A stretch of DNA of 64,000 bases from Actinacidiphila oryziradicis. GTDB lineage: Bacteria > Actinomycetota > Actinomycetes > Streptomycetales > Streptomycetaceae. The notes under the pieces are model-generated. The model had not been told where the DNA came from, made no database searches, and saw only the letters and a program-made list of their open reading frames with translations. The stretch lies in assembly GCF_005047355.1 (NCBI RefSeq), contig NZ_SUMC01000005.1, forward strand, positions 62,001 to 126,000. Direction: 5' to 3'. Position 1 is the stretch's first letter. Every line of letters begins with the position of its first letter. Shown here one piece after another: positions 42,379 through 51,400 of the stretch. A program made the translations under genes and the position numbers.

Positions 42379-43281
42379 TCAGCCCTTCATTCCGGAGGTG
42401 GCCATGCCCTCGACGAGCCGCTTCTGGAAGACAAGGAAGCAGATCAGCGTCGGGGCCAGAGCGAGGACCGACATCGCGAACATCGCGCCGTACGAGGAAC
42501 CGCTCGTCTTGTCCAGGAAGAGCGTCAGGCCGAGCGGCACGGTGAACTTGGAGTTGTCGGACAGGTAGACGAGCTGGCTGAAGAAGTCGTCGTACGTCCA
42601 GATGAACGTGAAGATGGTGGTGGTGACCAGGGCCGGGCGCATCAGCGGCAGGATGATCCGCAGGTAGATCTGGCCGGGGTTGGCGCCGTCCATCATCGCC
42701 GCCTGGTCGAGTTCGCGAGGGATGCTGCGGATGAACTGGACCATGAGGAAGATGAAGAAGGCGTCCGTCGCGAGGAACTTCGGGACGATCAGCGGCAGGA
42801 ACGTATTGATCCAGTTGAGGTTGAAGAACAGCGTGTACTGCGGGATCAGCGTGGCCTGCATCGGCAGCATCATCGTGCCGAGCATCAGCCCGAACCAGAT
42901 TTTCTTGCCCCGGAATTCAAAGCGCGCGAAGGCGTAAGCCGCGAGCGAACAGGATATTACGTTGCCGATGACCGCGCCGATCGTGACGGCCAGCGAATTG
43001 ATCAGGTAGAGGGAGAAGGAGTTGCCGGAGCCGCTCCACCCCTTGGCGTAGTTCTGCAGGTGGAAATGCTTGGGCCACAGACCGATCTGGGTGAAGATGT
43101 CCTGGTCGGGCTTGAGCGAGCTGCTCACCATCCACATCAGCGGATAGAGCATGACGAGCGCTACGCCGATGAGCACCGTGTGCACCAGGATGCGGCGGCC
43201 GGCGATTCCGGCACGTGGCTTCTTGACCGGAGCCGGCGCGGAAGCGGGGGCGGGGGCGGGGGCTATAGCGGGGGCAGACAT
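42379..43281 (-). CDS. Sugar ABC importer permease (MalG/LacG type)
   Basis: A 300-residue carbohydrate permease with six transmembrane segments. N-terminal YPLMWMVSSSLKPDQDIF and the coupling motif QAAMMDGANPGQIYLRIILPLMRP are typical of the CUT1 family second permease. ATG 43281 has GGAAGAGAAG upstream; the N-terminal tail is Ala/Pro-rich. No ATPase gene is present in the locus, as in most Streptomyces sugar importers, which share MsiK. Confidence 0.88.
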   Translation of the reverse strand: MSAPAIAPAPAPASAPAPVKKPRAGIAGRRILVHTVLIGVALVMLYPLMWMVSSSLKPDQDIFTQIGLWPKHFHLQNYAKGWSGSGNSFSLYLINSLAVTIGAVIGNVISCSLAAYAFARFEFRGKKIWFGLMLGTMMLPMQATLIPQYTLFFNLNWINTFLPLIVPKFLATDAFFIFLMVQFIRSIPRELDQAAMMDGANPGQIYLRIILPLMRPALVTTTIFTFIWTYDDFFSQLVYLSDNSKFTVPLGLTLFLDKTSGSSYGAMFAMSVLALAPTLICFLVFQKRLVEGMATSGMKG

Positions 43282-43309
43282 CTTCTCTTCCGTACTCCTC
43301 ACCGACGAC

Positions 43310-44284
43310 TCAGTCGTCGTAATGGACCCAGAACCGGCTGGCGATGAAATTCATCGTCGTGAACGCGGCGATGACCAGGAACAGCACCCATGCCAGTGCG
43401 GAGGCGTATCCCATCTGGAAGTCGGCGAAGCCCTTCTTGTACAGGTAGAGCGAATACAGCATGGTCGAACCGATCGGGCCGCCGCTGCCGTTGCTGATGA
43501 CATAGGCGGGGGTGAAGGTCTGGAACGAGCCGATGATCTGAAGCACCACGTTGAAGAACACGATGGGGGTCAGCAGCGGGAGGGTGATCCGGAAGAACCG
43601 GGTGAACGCTCCGGCGCCGTCGATGGCCGCCGCCTCGTAGACGTCCTTCGGGAGCTGCTTCAGCCCTGCCAGGAAGATCACCATCGGGGTGCCGAACTGC
43701 CAGACCGCCAGCAGGATGAGGGTGTAGATCGAGGTGTTCGGTGAGGAGATCCAGTCCTGGCCCTTGAGGCCGAACCACCCGAGCACATCGTTGAACAGAC
43801 CGTCCGCGCCGAAGATCTGCCGCCACATGATGGCGATGGCGACCGCGCCGCCCAGCAGGGACGGCAGATAGAACGCCGCCCGGTACAGCCCGAGTCCGCG
43901 GATCGGCCGGTTGAGCAGCACCGCCACGCCGAGTGCGACCGCGAGCTTCATCGGCACGGAGACCGCGACGTACACCAGCGTCACATGGACGGTGTTCCAG
44001 AAGTTCGGGTCATCGTTGAACATCCTGGTGTAGTTCTGCGCACCGATCCATTTGGCAGGGGTGAGCAGGTTGAAGTTGGTGAAGGAGAGGTAGAGCGAGT
44101 CCAGCATCGGGTAGATGGTCAGCCCGAAGAGGCCTATGAACCAGGGAGCCAGGAAGAGGAACGGCCACCAGCCGCCGGCGCGCCTTCTGGCGGCGCGCTT
44201 GCGCATCCGTTCCCGGTCGGCGGGGGCCGCCGGCAACGGCGGCTCCTTCACGACCTCGTTGATTTGGTCGGTGGTCACACTCAT
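43310..44284 (-). CDS. Sugar ABC importer permease (MalF/LacF type)
   Basis: A 324-residue CUT1 permease: WWPFLFLAPWFIGLFGLTIYP in the first transmembrane segment, SLYLSFTNFNLLTPAKWIG, and the coupling motif EAAAIDGAGAFTRFFRITLPLLTP. It lies 40 bases after the binding-protein gene and 28 bases before the next permease, as part of one operon. Confidence 0.88.
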   Translation of the reverse strand: MSVTTDQINEVVKEPPLPAAPADRERMRKRAARRRAGGWWPFLFLAPWFIGLFGLTIYPMLDSLYLSFTNFNLLTPAKWIGAQNYTRMFNDDPNFWNTVHVTLVYVAVSVPMKLAVALGVAVLLNRPIRGLGLYRAAFYLPSLLGGAVAIAIMWRQIFGADGLFNDVLGWFGLKGQDWISSPNTSIYTLILLAVWQFGTPMVIFLAGLKQLPKDVYEAAAIDGAGAFTRFFRITLPLLTPIVFFNVVLQIIGSFQTFTPAYVISNGSGGPIGSTMLYSLYLYKKGFADFQMGYASALAWVLFLVIAAFTTMNFIASRFWVHYDD

Positions 44285-44324
44285 CTCCCTGGCCTCTCCC
44301 GGAGGGTCGGTTACGACAACAGGA

Positions 44325-45653
44325 TTACGACGACGACAGGATGCTGTTGGCCTGGTCGAAGAAGCTGCTGAGCGCGGACTTGATCGTCTTCTTGCCGAAG
44401 GCGATGGCGAGGTTGGACTGGAACAGCAGCTCCGAGATCTGGTCGGCGCCGGTGGGCGCGGCGACCGGCACGGGCAGGGCGTTGGTGGCCTTGGAGACCC
44501 GGTCGGAGACGTAGGCGGCCGCGTCCGAGGCACGCTTGTCGTTGCCGGCCAGGGACGGCGCGACGATGGCACGGGCCTTGGCCGTCGGCGGGATGCCGCG
44601 CAGCAGGGCCATGTCCGCGATCGCCGTCTTGTCCTGGGCGATGAAGCTCATGATCTTCACCGAGTCCGCGATGTGCTTGCTGCGGGCGGTGGCGCTCAGC
44701 AGCACGCCGCCGTTGACGTAGTTGCCCTCGCGGGCACCGGACCAGCTGCCCTGCGGGGTGGGGAGGAAGTCCAGGGTGGCCCCGGTGAGGCTGCCGGAGG
44801 AGTTGGTCAGACCGGAGTCGAACGTGATCATCCCCTTGCCGATGACCACCGCGTTCTTGGTGAGGTCATTGTGCGCGGAGGAGGTGACCGCGCCGCCGGG
44901 GGACGCGTTGATCTTGCGCATCTCGGCCCAGTAGGTCCACCACTCCTCGAGGGTGGCCTGGGTGTAGCCGAGCTTGCCATCGCTGGTGTAGAGGTCCTGG
45001 CCCTTTTCGCGGGCGAAGACGTTGAAGGCCTGGAGGGTCGAGCCGCCGCCGTCGTCCACGCCGAAGACCTTGCCGCCGCTGGCCTTGTATATCTTGGCCG
45101 CGTAGGTCTTCAGGTCGTCCCAGGTCCACTCCTTGTCGGGCTCCGCGAGCCCGAGCCCCTTCAGGCCGGTCACGTTGATCGTGAGGACGTTGACGCCGAT
45201 GCCCGACGGCACGCCGTAGAGCTTTCCGTTGACCGTTCCGGCGGCGAGCAGCGACTTGGAGAACCCGGTGAGGTCGAGCGTCTTGCCGACGTAGTCGTCG
45301 AGCGGCGCGAGCACGCCCTTCTTGGCGTACGAGGCGACCAGCGCGGTGTCCATCTGGAGCAGGTCGGGGGCGCTGCCGCCGGCGACCTGGGTGTTGAACT
45401 TGTCGAAGTAGCCGTCGTAGCCCGAGTAACGGGGCTTGATCTTGATGCTGGGGTTCGCCTTGGTGAATACCGCAAGCGCCTTCTTGTACGCCGCGTGACG
45501 ATCGTCGCTGCCCCACCACGTCATCGTCAGGTCACTGCTGCCGGAGCTGGCGCCGGTACCGCCACAGGCGGCGAGCGTGCCGCCGAGTGCCGATGCCACT
45601 GCCAGTCCGCCACCGAGCCGGAGCAGACCTCTACGCGAGACCTCTGTACCCAC
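44325..45653 (-). CDS. Sugar ABC importer substrate-binding lipoprotein
   Basis: A 442-residue extracellular binding protein (family 1). The signal peptide has twin arginines at residues 7-8 (SRRGLLRLGGG) and a lipobox LAAC with Cys30. Mature segments MTWWGSDDRHAAYKKAL and GSAPDLLQMDTALVASYAKKG are typical for CUT1 sugar-binding proteins. The GTG start has AGGAGG upstream. First gene of its operon; linkage to GH38 alpha-mannosidase suggests a mannose-containing ligand. Confidence 0.87.
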   Translation of the reverse strand: MGTEVSRRGLLRLGGGLAVASALGGTLAACGGTGASSGSSDLTMTWWGSDDRHAAYKKALAVFTKANPSIKIKPRYSGYDGYFDKFNTQVAGGSAPDLLQMDTALVASYAKKGVLAPLDDYVGKTLDLTGFSKSLLAAGTVNGKLYGVPSGIGVNVLTINVTGLKGLGLAEPDKEWTWDDLKTYAAKIYKASGGKVFGVDDGGGSTLQAFNVFAREKGQDLYTSDGKLGYTQATLEEWWTYWAEMRKINASPGGAVTSSAHNDLTKNAVVIGKGMITFDSGLTNSSGSLTGATLDFLPTPQGSWSGAREGNYVNGGVLLSATARSKHIADSVKIMSFIAQDKTAIADMALLRGIPPTAKARAIVAPSLAGNDKRASDAAAYVSDRVSKATNALPVPVAAPTGADQISELLFQSNLAIAFGKKTIKSALSSFFDQANSILSSS

Positions 45654-45722
45654 CGCTGCCTCCTACATGTGCGCGAAGAACCGCCCTATCCGGGCCCAAG
45701 GTTCTAATGGGGGTGATGCTGG

Positions 45723-45803
45723 GCTGTCTGGTACTGGGGGGTGGTACTGGGGGTTGGTACTGGGGAGTGGTGCTGGGGGGAATTGGTGCGGGATGGTGCT
45801 GGG
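45723..45803. repeat. Degenerate G-rich tandem repeat in the sugar operon upstream region
   Basis: Five to six imperfect copies of a TGGTACTGGGGG-like unit (variants TGGTGCTGGGG, TGGTGCGGGA) in a row. The plus strand has closely spaced runs of three to six G, which could form a G-quadruplex in the leader DNA of the binding-protein gene. Confidence 0.6.
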
Positions 45804-45970
45804 GAACCGATGCCGTGAGGATTCTGCCGTGGGGCGGAGGGGTGAAGCGCCCCGGGATACGGCCTCGCCCGGCCGTCTTGCCACATACGGGTGGAAGGTC
45901 CCTGGCTATCGCTGTACGAGCACGCCCTCGTACGGGGGACACTTCACCCGGAGCCGGGTCCCGCCGGCTT

Positions 45971-45987
45971 GGGAAAGCGCTTTCTGG
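45971..45987. promoter_or_regulatory. LacI-type operator palindrome
   Basis: GGGAAAGCGCTTTC (45971-45984) with perfect core GAAAGCGCTTTC matches the consensus for LacI-family sugar regulators (GAAAGCGCTTTC). It sits about 320 bases upstream of the sugar-binding protein gene, while no LacI-family gene is in the window. Confidence 0.6.
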
Positions 45988-46001
45988 GACCTTGGCACTG
46001 A

Positions 46002-47159
46002 TCAGGGCGCGGAGTCAATGCCCGGCTGGTCGCCGCCGATAACATTCTGGACACCGCGGGCGACGGCGAGCCGGGTCGCGCCGACCACAGTGCCGCTGTT
46101 GCCGAGCACGCTGCAGACCACCTTGGTGGGCCAACTCAGCCGCTCCAGCTCGGCGTTGACGCCCGGCAGCAGCTGCGGGTTGGCGCCGATCCCGCCGCCG
46201 AGGACGATCAGGCCGGGGTCGAGAACGGCGGTGACCGCGGCGGCCAGCCGGCCGACCTCACCGGCGTGCTCGGTCACCATCCGGCGGGCGGTGAGGTGGC
46301 CGTCGGCGGCGAGAGCGAAGAGCCGCTCGGCGGTCTCCGGGCGGTCGCCGTCCGCGGGCCGCCAGGCGTAGGCGGCGCGGCGGACGAGGGAACGGGCCCC
46401 GGCGTAGGCCTCCAGCCCTTCGTGCTCGGCCCGGAGGCCTTCGGCCCAGGGGTAGGGCAGCCGGGCGACCTCGCCGGCCGCACCGTTGGCGCCGCGCAGC
46501 ACCTGGCCGCCGTAGACGATGCCGAGGCCGATGTTGTAGCCGACCTGGAGGTAGGCGAAGCTGTGGCGGTCGCGGGCGGCGCCGTCGTGCAGTTCGGCGA
46601 GGGCCGCGCAGTTGACGTTGTTCTCGACGTGCACCGGTACGCCGGGGGGCAGTTCGAGCGCCTCGAACGCGACCGCGATACGGGAGGTGGCGGGGCGAGT
46701 GCCGCCGCTCTCCTGGCGGGCGGCGACATCGGGGACGGCGACGACGACGGCACGCAGCGGGCCGGGGACGGGCAGCCGGCCGAGGACCGCGTGCACGGCC
46801 TCGGCGGGGCGCAGGTCGTCGTCGGTGCGCTGGACGGCGAGGACTGTGCCGTCCAGCGCGATGCCGCGGACCTCGGTGTGGGTGGAGCCGAGGTCGATGG
46901 CGAGGACGGAGCCCGAGGCGGGGCCCAGGCGGTAGACGGCGGCGGAGCGGCCGGTGCCGCCGTGGGCGGTGCCGGAGCGGGCGGCGAGGCCGGCGGCTTC
47001 GAGCTCGGTCATCACGGAGGAGACGGTGGGTTTGGACAGCCCGGACTGTGCCGCGAGCTGCGGTCTTGTCGCACTGCCGGCAGCGGCCAGGACTGCGAAG
47101 ACCGCCCTGGCGCTGTCGCTCAGTGGGTGTCCTGAGTGGACATCCGTCGTTGCAGTCAT
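46002..47159 (-). CDS. ROK family transcriptional regulator
   Basis: A 385-residue ROK regulator: N-terminal winged helix (LSDSARAVFAVLAAAGSATRPQ; SGLSKPTVSSVMTELEAAGL) and a sugar-kinase-like domain (LAIDLGSTHTEVRGIALDGT; HVENNVNCAALAELHDGA; GLGIVYGGQVLRGANGAAGE). The zinc-type CxCGxxGC motif of many ROK proteins is absent; the corresponding region reads PYPWAEGLRAEHEG. It lies between the sugar importer operon and the divergent kinase-mannosidase genes and probably senses their sugar. ATG 47159 is chosen at MTATTDVHS. An inverted repeat at 47261-47282 in the shared promoter region is the likely operator. Confidence 0.87.
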   Translation of the reverse strand: MTATTDVHSGHPLSDSARAVFAVLAAAGSATRPQLAAQSGLSKPTVSSVMTELEAAGLAARSGTAHGGTGRSAAVYRLGPASGSVLAIDLGSTHTEVRGIALDGTVLAVQRTDDDLRPAEAVHAVLGRLPVPGPLRAVVVAVPDVAARQESGGTRPATSRIAVAFEALELPPGVPVHVENNVNCAALAELHDGAARDRHSFAYLQVGYNIGLGIVYGGQVLRGANGAAGEVARLPYPWAEGLRAEHEGLEAYAGARSLVRRAAYAWRPADGDRPETAERLFALAADGHLTARRMVTEHAGEVGRLAAAVTAVLDPGLIVLGGGIGANPQLLPGVNAELERLSWPTKVVCSVLGNSGTVVGATRLAVARGVQNVIGGDQPGIDSAP

Positions 47160-47245
47160 GCGCTCTCCCGCGGTGGTCCTGCTTCTGGGTGGTTGTGCCG
47201 CCACCCAACGGAATCAAACATTGGGCACCGTCTCTCTGGCAGCCC

Positions 47246-47282
47246 TTGACGCATCGTACTTCGTTAGTTAAATTCCTAACGA
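47246..47282 (+). promoter_or_regulatory. Promoter with ROK-type operator
   Basis: TTGACG (47246-47251), 17 bases, then TAAATT (47269-47274). A perfect inverted repeat TCGTTAG (47261-47267) and CTAACGA (47276-47282) with an 8-base AT-rich centre brackets the -10, an ideal repressor site. It is the most AT-rich spot of the region. The remaining ~215 bases before the kinase start show no further gene. Confidence 0.6.
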
Positions 47283-47499
47283 ATTCGTGGCAACACGCCT
47301 GCCACATTCAGCCGAGGCCCGTCCCGGGGCCTCCCGACCGCTTCTGATCAGCCGGTCCGCAGATCTGCTGCTCTGCTGCCACCGAGTCACGGTTCGCCCG
47401 CCGTGCGCAGGCACTTCCACTGCGTTTACGCGCCACGCAACGGGACGGCCTCGCGCTGCTCCTGTGCTACCGCTGCGTCGCGAAAGGCGAAAAAAATCC

Positions 47500-48411
47500 G
47501 TGCAGGACAGAACGACGCTCGTCGTCGGTATCGACGTGGGCGGCACCAAGACCCACCTGCGCGCCCGCGCAGGAGACGACACCGTCGCTGATCTCGTACG
47601 GACCAGCAGAGGCTGGCAGCCGCACGACCCCCAAGGCGCTGCCAACTGGCTCACCGACCTCATCCACGAGGCGCTACCCGAAGACGCCCGGCCGCACGCG
47701 GTCGCCGTCGGCGGGCGCGACTGCGAGACCCCCCGGCAGAGCGAGCTGATCCGGCAGGCCCTCGGCCAACGGCTCGGCGCGCTCTGCCGTGTTGTCAACG
47801 ACGCCGAGCTCCTCGTGCCCGCGCTGGGCCTGGCCGAGGGCGTCGGCCTGGTCGCCGGCACCGGAGCCGTCGCCGTCGGCCACACCGCGGCGGGCGAACT
47901 CGTCCAGGTCGGCGGCTGGGGCGCGGTCCTCGGGGACGAGGGCAGCTCGGCCGGGCTCGTACGCGAGGCCATCCGGGCCGTGTACGCCGCCCATGACCGC
48001 GCGGAAGCGCCCGACGAGCTCACCCGGCTGCTGCTTGCGGCACTCGGCGTGCCCGAAGTGCCGGCATTGGGCGCCGCCCTGGAAGCCGCCGACGATGTCG
48101 CCGCCGGCTGGGGACGCCACGCCAGTGCCGTGTTCGAAGCGGCCGCCGCCGGATCCCGGGCGGCCCAGGATGTCATCGCGGCCGGCGGCCGGGCGCTAAC
48201 CGGCCTCGTCGTACGCCTCGCCGAGCGCGGCGCCACCGTGGACGACGTGGTGGTGGCCGGCGGAACCGTCCTCAACCAGCCCGTGCTCTACGGCGCCCTC
48301 ACCGACGCTCTCGCCAGCTCCCTCCCCGGCACCCGGGTCCACCCATTGCAGGTGCCGCCGGTCGCCGGGGCGGTGGCCCTGGCCCTGGCCCTGGCGCCCG
48401 CCACCGCGTAA
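47500..48411 (+). CDS. BadF/BadG/BcrA/BcrD-type sugar kinase (N-acetylglucosamine kinase-like)
   Basis: A 303-residue ASKHA-fold kinase: phosphate-1 motif VVGIDVGGTKTHLRAR, phosphate-2/adenosine segments VGLVAGTGAVAVGH and VVVAGGTVLNQP. This subgroup includes N-acetylglucosamine and glucosamine kinases. The natural substrate here may be a hexose or amino sugar released by the neighbouring mannosidase. The start is taken at GTG 47500 (VQDRTTLVVGIDVG) because the kinase domain begins there; AAAGG lies upstream. It is followed after 62 bases by the GH38 gene. Confidence 0.8.
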   Translation: MQDRTTLVVGIDVGGTKTHLRARAGDDTVADLVRTSRGWQPHDPQGAANWLTDLIHEALPEDARPHAVAVGGRDCETPRQSELIRQALGQRLGALCRVVNDAELLVPALGLAEGVGLVAGTGAVAVGHTAAGELVQVGGWGAVLGDEGSSAGLVREAIRAVYAAHDRAEAPDELTRLLLAALGVPEVPALGAALEAADDVAAGWGRHASAVFEAAAAGSRAAQDVIAAGGRALTGLVVRLAERGATVDDVVVAGGTVLNQPVLYGALTDALASSLPGTRVHPLQVPPVAGAVALALALAPATA

Positions 48412-48473
48412 GGCCATGTCCGGCCGGAAACGACCCAGCACCCCCACCGACCCACCGAAAGGGCCGCCGCCCG

Positions 48474-51400
48474 ATGCGTATCAGCACCATTCGATCCACC
48501 GATCTGTTCATCGGTACGGAACAGTCCCCGCGCCAAGTCGTACGGATCACCGTGCACGGCGCGGCCGGACCGATGCGGGTCCGCGTCGAGGGCCCGACCG
48601 TCAGCACCCCCCGGCCGGAGCCGGCAGCCGCCCCGGCACCAGGGGAGGAGGCCATCGCCGAAGTCGGTGTCATCGTCTCCGCCCCCGCGGCGGAGGGGTC
48701 CGTGCACCGCGTCACCGCGATCGCGGAGGACGCCGACGGCAACCGGTGCACAGCGGACGGGTCCGTCACGGCGGCGGCCACCGGCTGGACGATGTGGATG
48801 GTGTCCCACTTCCACTACGACCCCGTGTGGTGGAACACCCAGGCCGGCTTCACCGAGATCCGCCACGAACTTCCCGACCTGCCCTGGGTGGACCGGCTCC
48901 GCCCACCGCATGTCCGCAGCGCCTTCGACCTCGTGCGGGCCCACCTGGACGCGGCCCGGCACGACGAGGACTACCGCTTTGTGCTCGCCGAGCTCGACTA
49001 CCTCAAGCCCCACTGGGACGCCTTCCCCCGCGACCGCCACGACCTGCGCCGCTTCCTCCGGGACGACCGCATCGAGTTGGTCGGCGGCAGCTACAACGAG
49101 CCCAACACCAATCTCTCGCACCCCGAGTCGACCATCCGCAACACCGTTTACGGCATCGGCTACCAGCGTGATGTCCTCGGCGGCGACCCGCGCTCCGGCT
49201 GGCTGCTCGATGTCTTCGGCCACGACCCCGCTCACCCCGGGCTGATGGCCGACGCGGGACTCGACTCCAGCGCCTGGGCGCGCGGCCCGTTCCACAACTC
49301 CGGGCCCAAGGGGCACACCGAAGACATCACCCGTATGCAGTTCCCCAGCGAGTTCGAGTGGATCGCTCCGAGCGGGCGTGGCGTCCTCACCCACTACATG
49401 GCCGCGCACTACACCGCCGGCTGGGCGCTGCACCGCAGCGATTCGCTGGAGGCGGCGATGACGGCCGCGTACGAGCAGTACGCGGAGCTGAAGAAAGTCG
49501 CCGCGACCCGCAATGTGATGCTGCCGGTCGGTCACGACCACAATGTGCCGTCCCGCTGGTGCACCGAGATCCACCGCGAGTGGGCCAAGCGTTACGTTTG
49601 GCCGCGGTTCGCCATGGGCCTGCCGCGCGATTTCTTCACGGCGGTGCGGGGGGAGGCCGACAGCAGCCCTACGACGGTGATCACCCCGCAGACCCGGGAC
49701 ATGAATCCGGTCTTCACCGGCAAGGATGTCTCCTACATCGACACCAAGCAGGCCCAGCGCGCCGCCGAGACCGCGGTCCTCGACGCGGAACGGCTCGCCA
49801 CCCTCGCCACGCTCTTCGGCGAGCGCTTCCCCAGCGAGGCCCTCGACAAGGCCTGGCGGCTGCTAGCCTACGGCGCCCACCACGACGCCGTCACCGGAAC
49901 CGAGTCCGACCAGGTCTACATCGACCTGGTCGGCGGCTGGCGCGAGGCGTTTGAGCTGGGCGACCAAGCGCGCGGCGCAGCGCTTCGTCAGCTCGCCGAG
50001 CGCACGGACACCCGCGGCGAGGGGAAGCCGGTCCTGGTGGCGAACACCCTGTCGTGGGCGCGAGACGGGCTCGTGTCGCTGGCGGCCGCCGTAGGCCGCG
50101 AATTGCTCGACGAGAACGGCCAGCCGGTGCCCTCGGTCGCGGAGGACGACGGCACAGTCTCCTTCTTGGCGCGGGATGTGCCCTCGCTCGGCCACCGTGT
50201 CTACCGGCTCGTGGAGCGCAAGGCGCCTCAGTGGAACCGCGTGCCCGGCGCCGATTCCATCGAGAACGGCAGCTTCCGCATCGAGGCCGATCCCGCTCGC
50301 GGCGGCGCGCTGACCCGCATCACCGACCGCCGCACCGGCCGGGAACTGCTGCGTCCCGGCGGGCTCGGCGCCGAGCTGGTCCTCCAGGACGAGCACAGCA
50401 CCCACCCGGTGTGGGGCGAGGGCCCCTGGCATCTGCTGCCCAAGGGACCGGGCAGCGGGACCGGTGGCGGGACCGCCACTGCCGTACGCGTGGAGCACTC
50501 CCCCGTCGGGCGGCGCATCGTCTCCGAAGCCACGCTCGGCGGGCTGCGTTTCACGCACACCGCCACCCTTCTGGACGGCGCCGACCGCATCGACTTCCAC
50601 ACCCGAGTCGACGGCTCCATCGGCGAGGACCGGCTGCTGCGGGTCCGCTTCGACCTCGATCTGCCCGGCACGCTGCCCGTCTCCGAGGTCGGCTTCGCCG
50701 CGATCGGGCGGCCGTTCGGCTTCCCGGAGTCGGACGCGGCCGAGCACCTGTGGACCCTGGACAACCCCGCTCACACCTGGGCCGGGCTCTCCACCACCGC
50801 CCGCATAGCCCTGCACAGCAGTGACGGCACGACCGCGCACCACGCGATCGGCATCGCCGAAGTGATCGCCCCCGAAGACCATGATGTCCGCCCCCTTCTT
50901 GCCGCTCTGGTCGGACAGGGCGTCACGGCGACCTCCACCCGCCCGGACAGCGGGCGGTACGGGTCGCTCGACGCCGACTCCAACCTTCCCGACATCAGGT
51001 TCGCACTCGGCACTGACAATGCCTTCGCCGAGCAGGTCCTGGCGGCCGCCGACCCCGCCTATCGCCAGGCCCTGGCCGCCCATGGCCGCGTCTTCGTCCC
51101 CGCCGCCCGCACTCGCCGCGAGGCCTGGGTGCCCAGCGCCGACCTGCGCGGCCCGCGCGACCTGCCGGTGCTGATCGTGCGGGACCTCGACGGCGCGGGT
51201 CCGGCCGGACTGACGGCGGACCTGAGCGACGCCGTCATCGACGTCCCCGTGCCGCCCGGCCTGCCCACCGCCGCCGAGCCGGCCACCGACTACTCCGCCG
51301 CCCTCGTCAACCGCGGCACTCCCAGCTCCGTCGCGACCGCCGACGGCACGCTCTACCTGTCCCTGATGCGCTCGTGCACCGACTGGCCGATGGGGATCTG

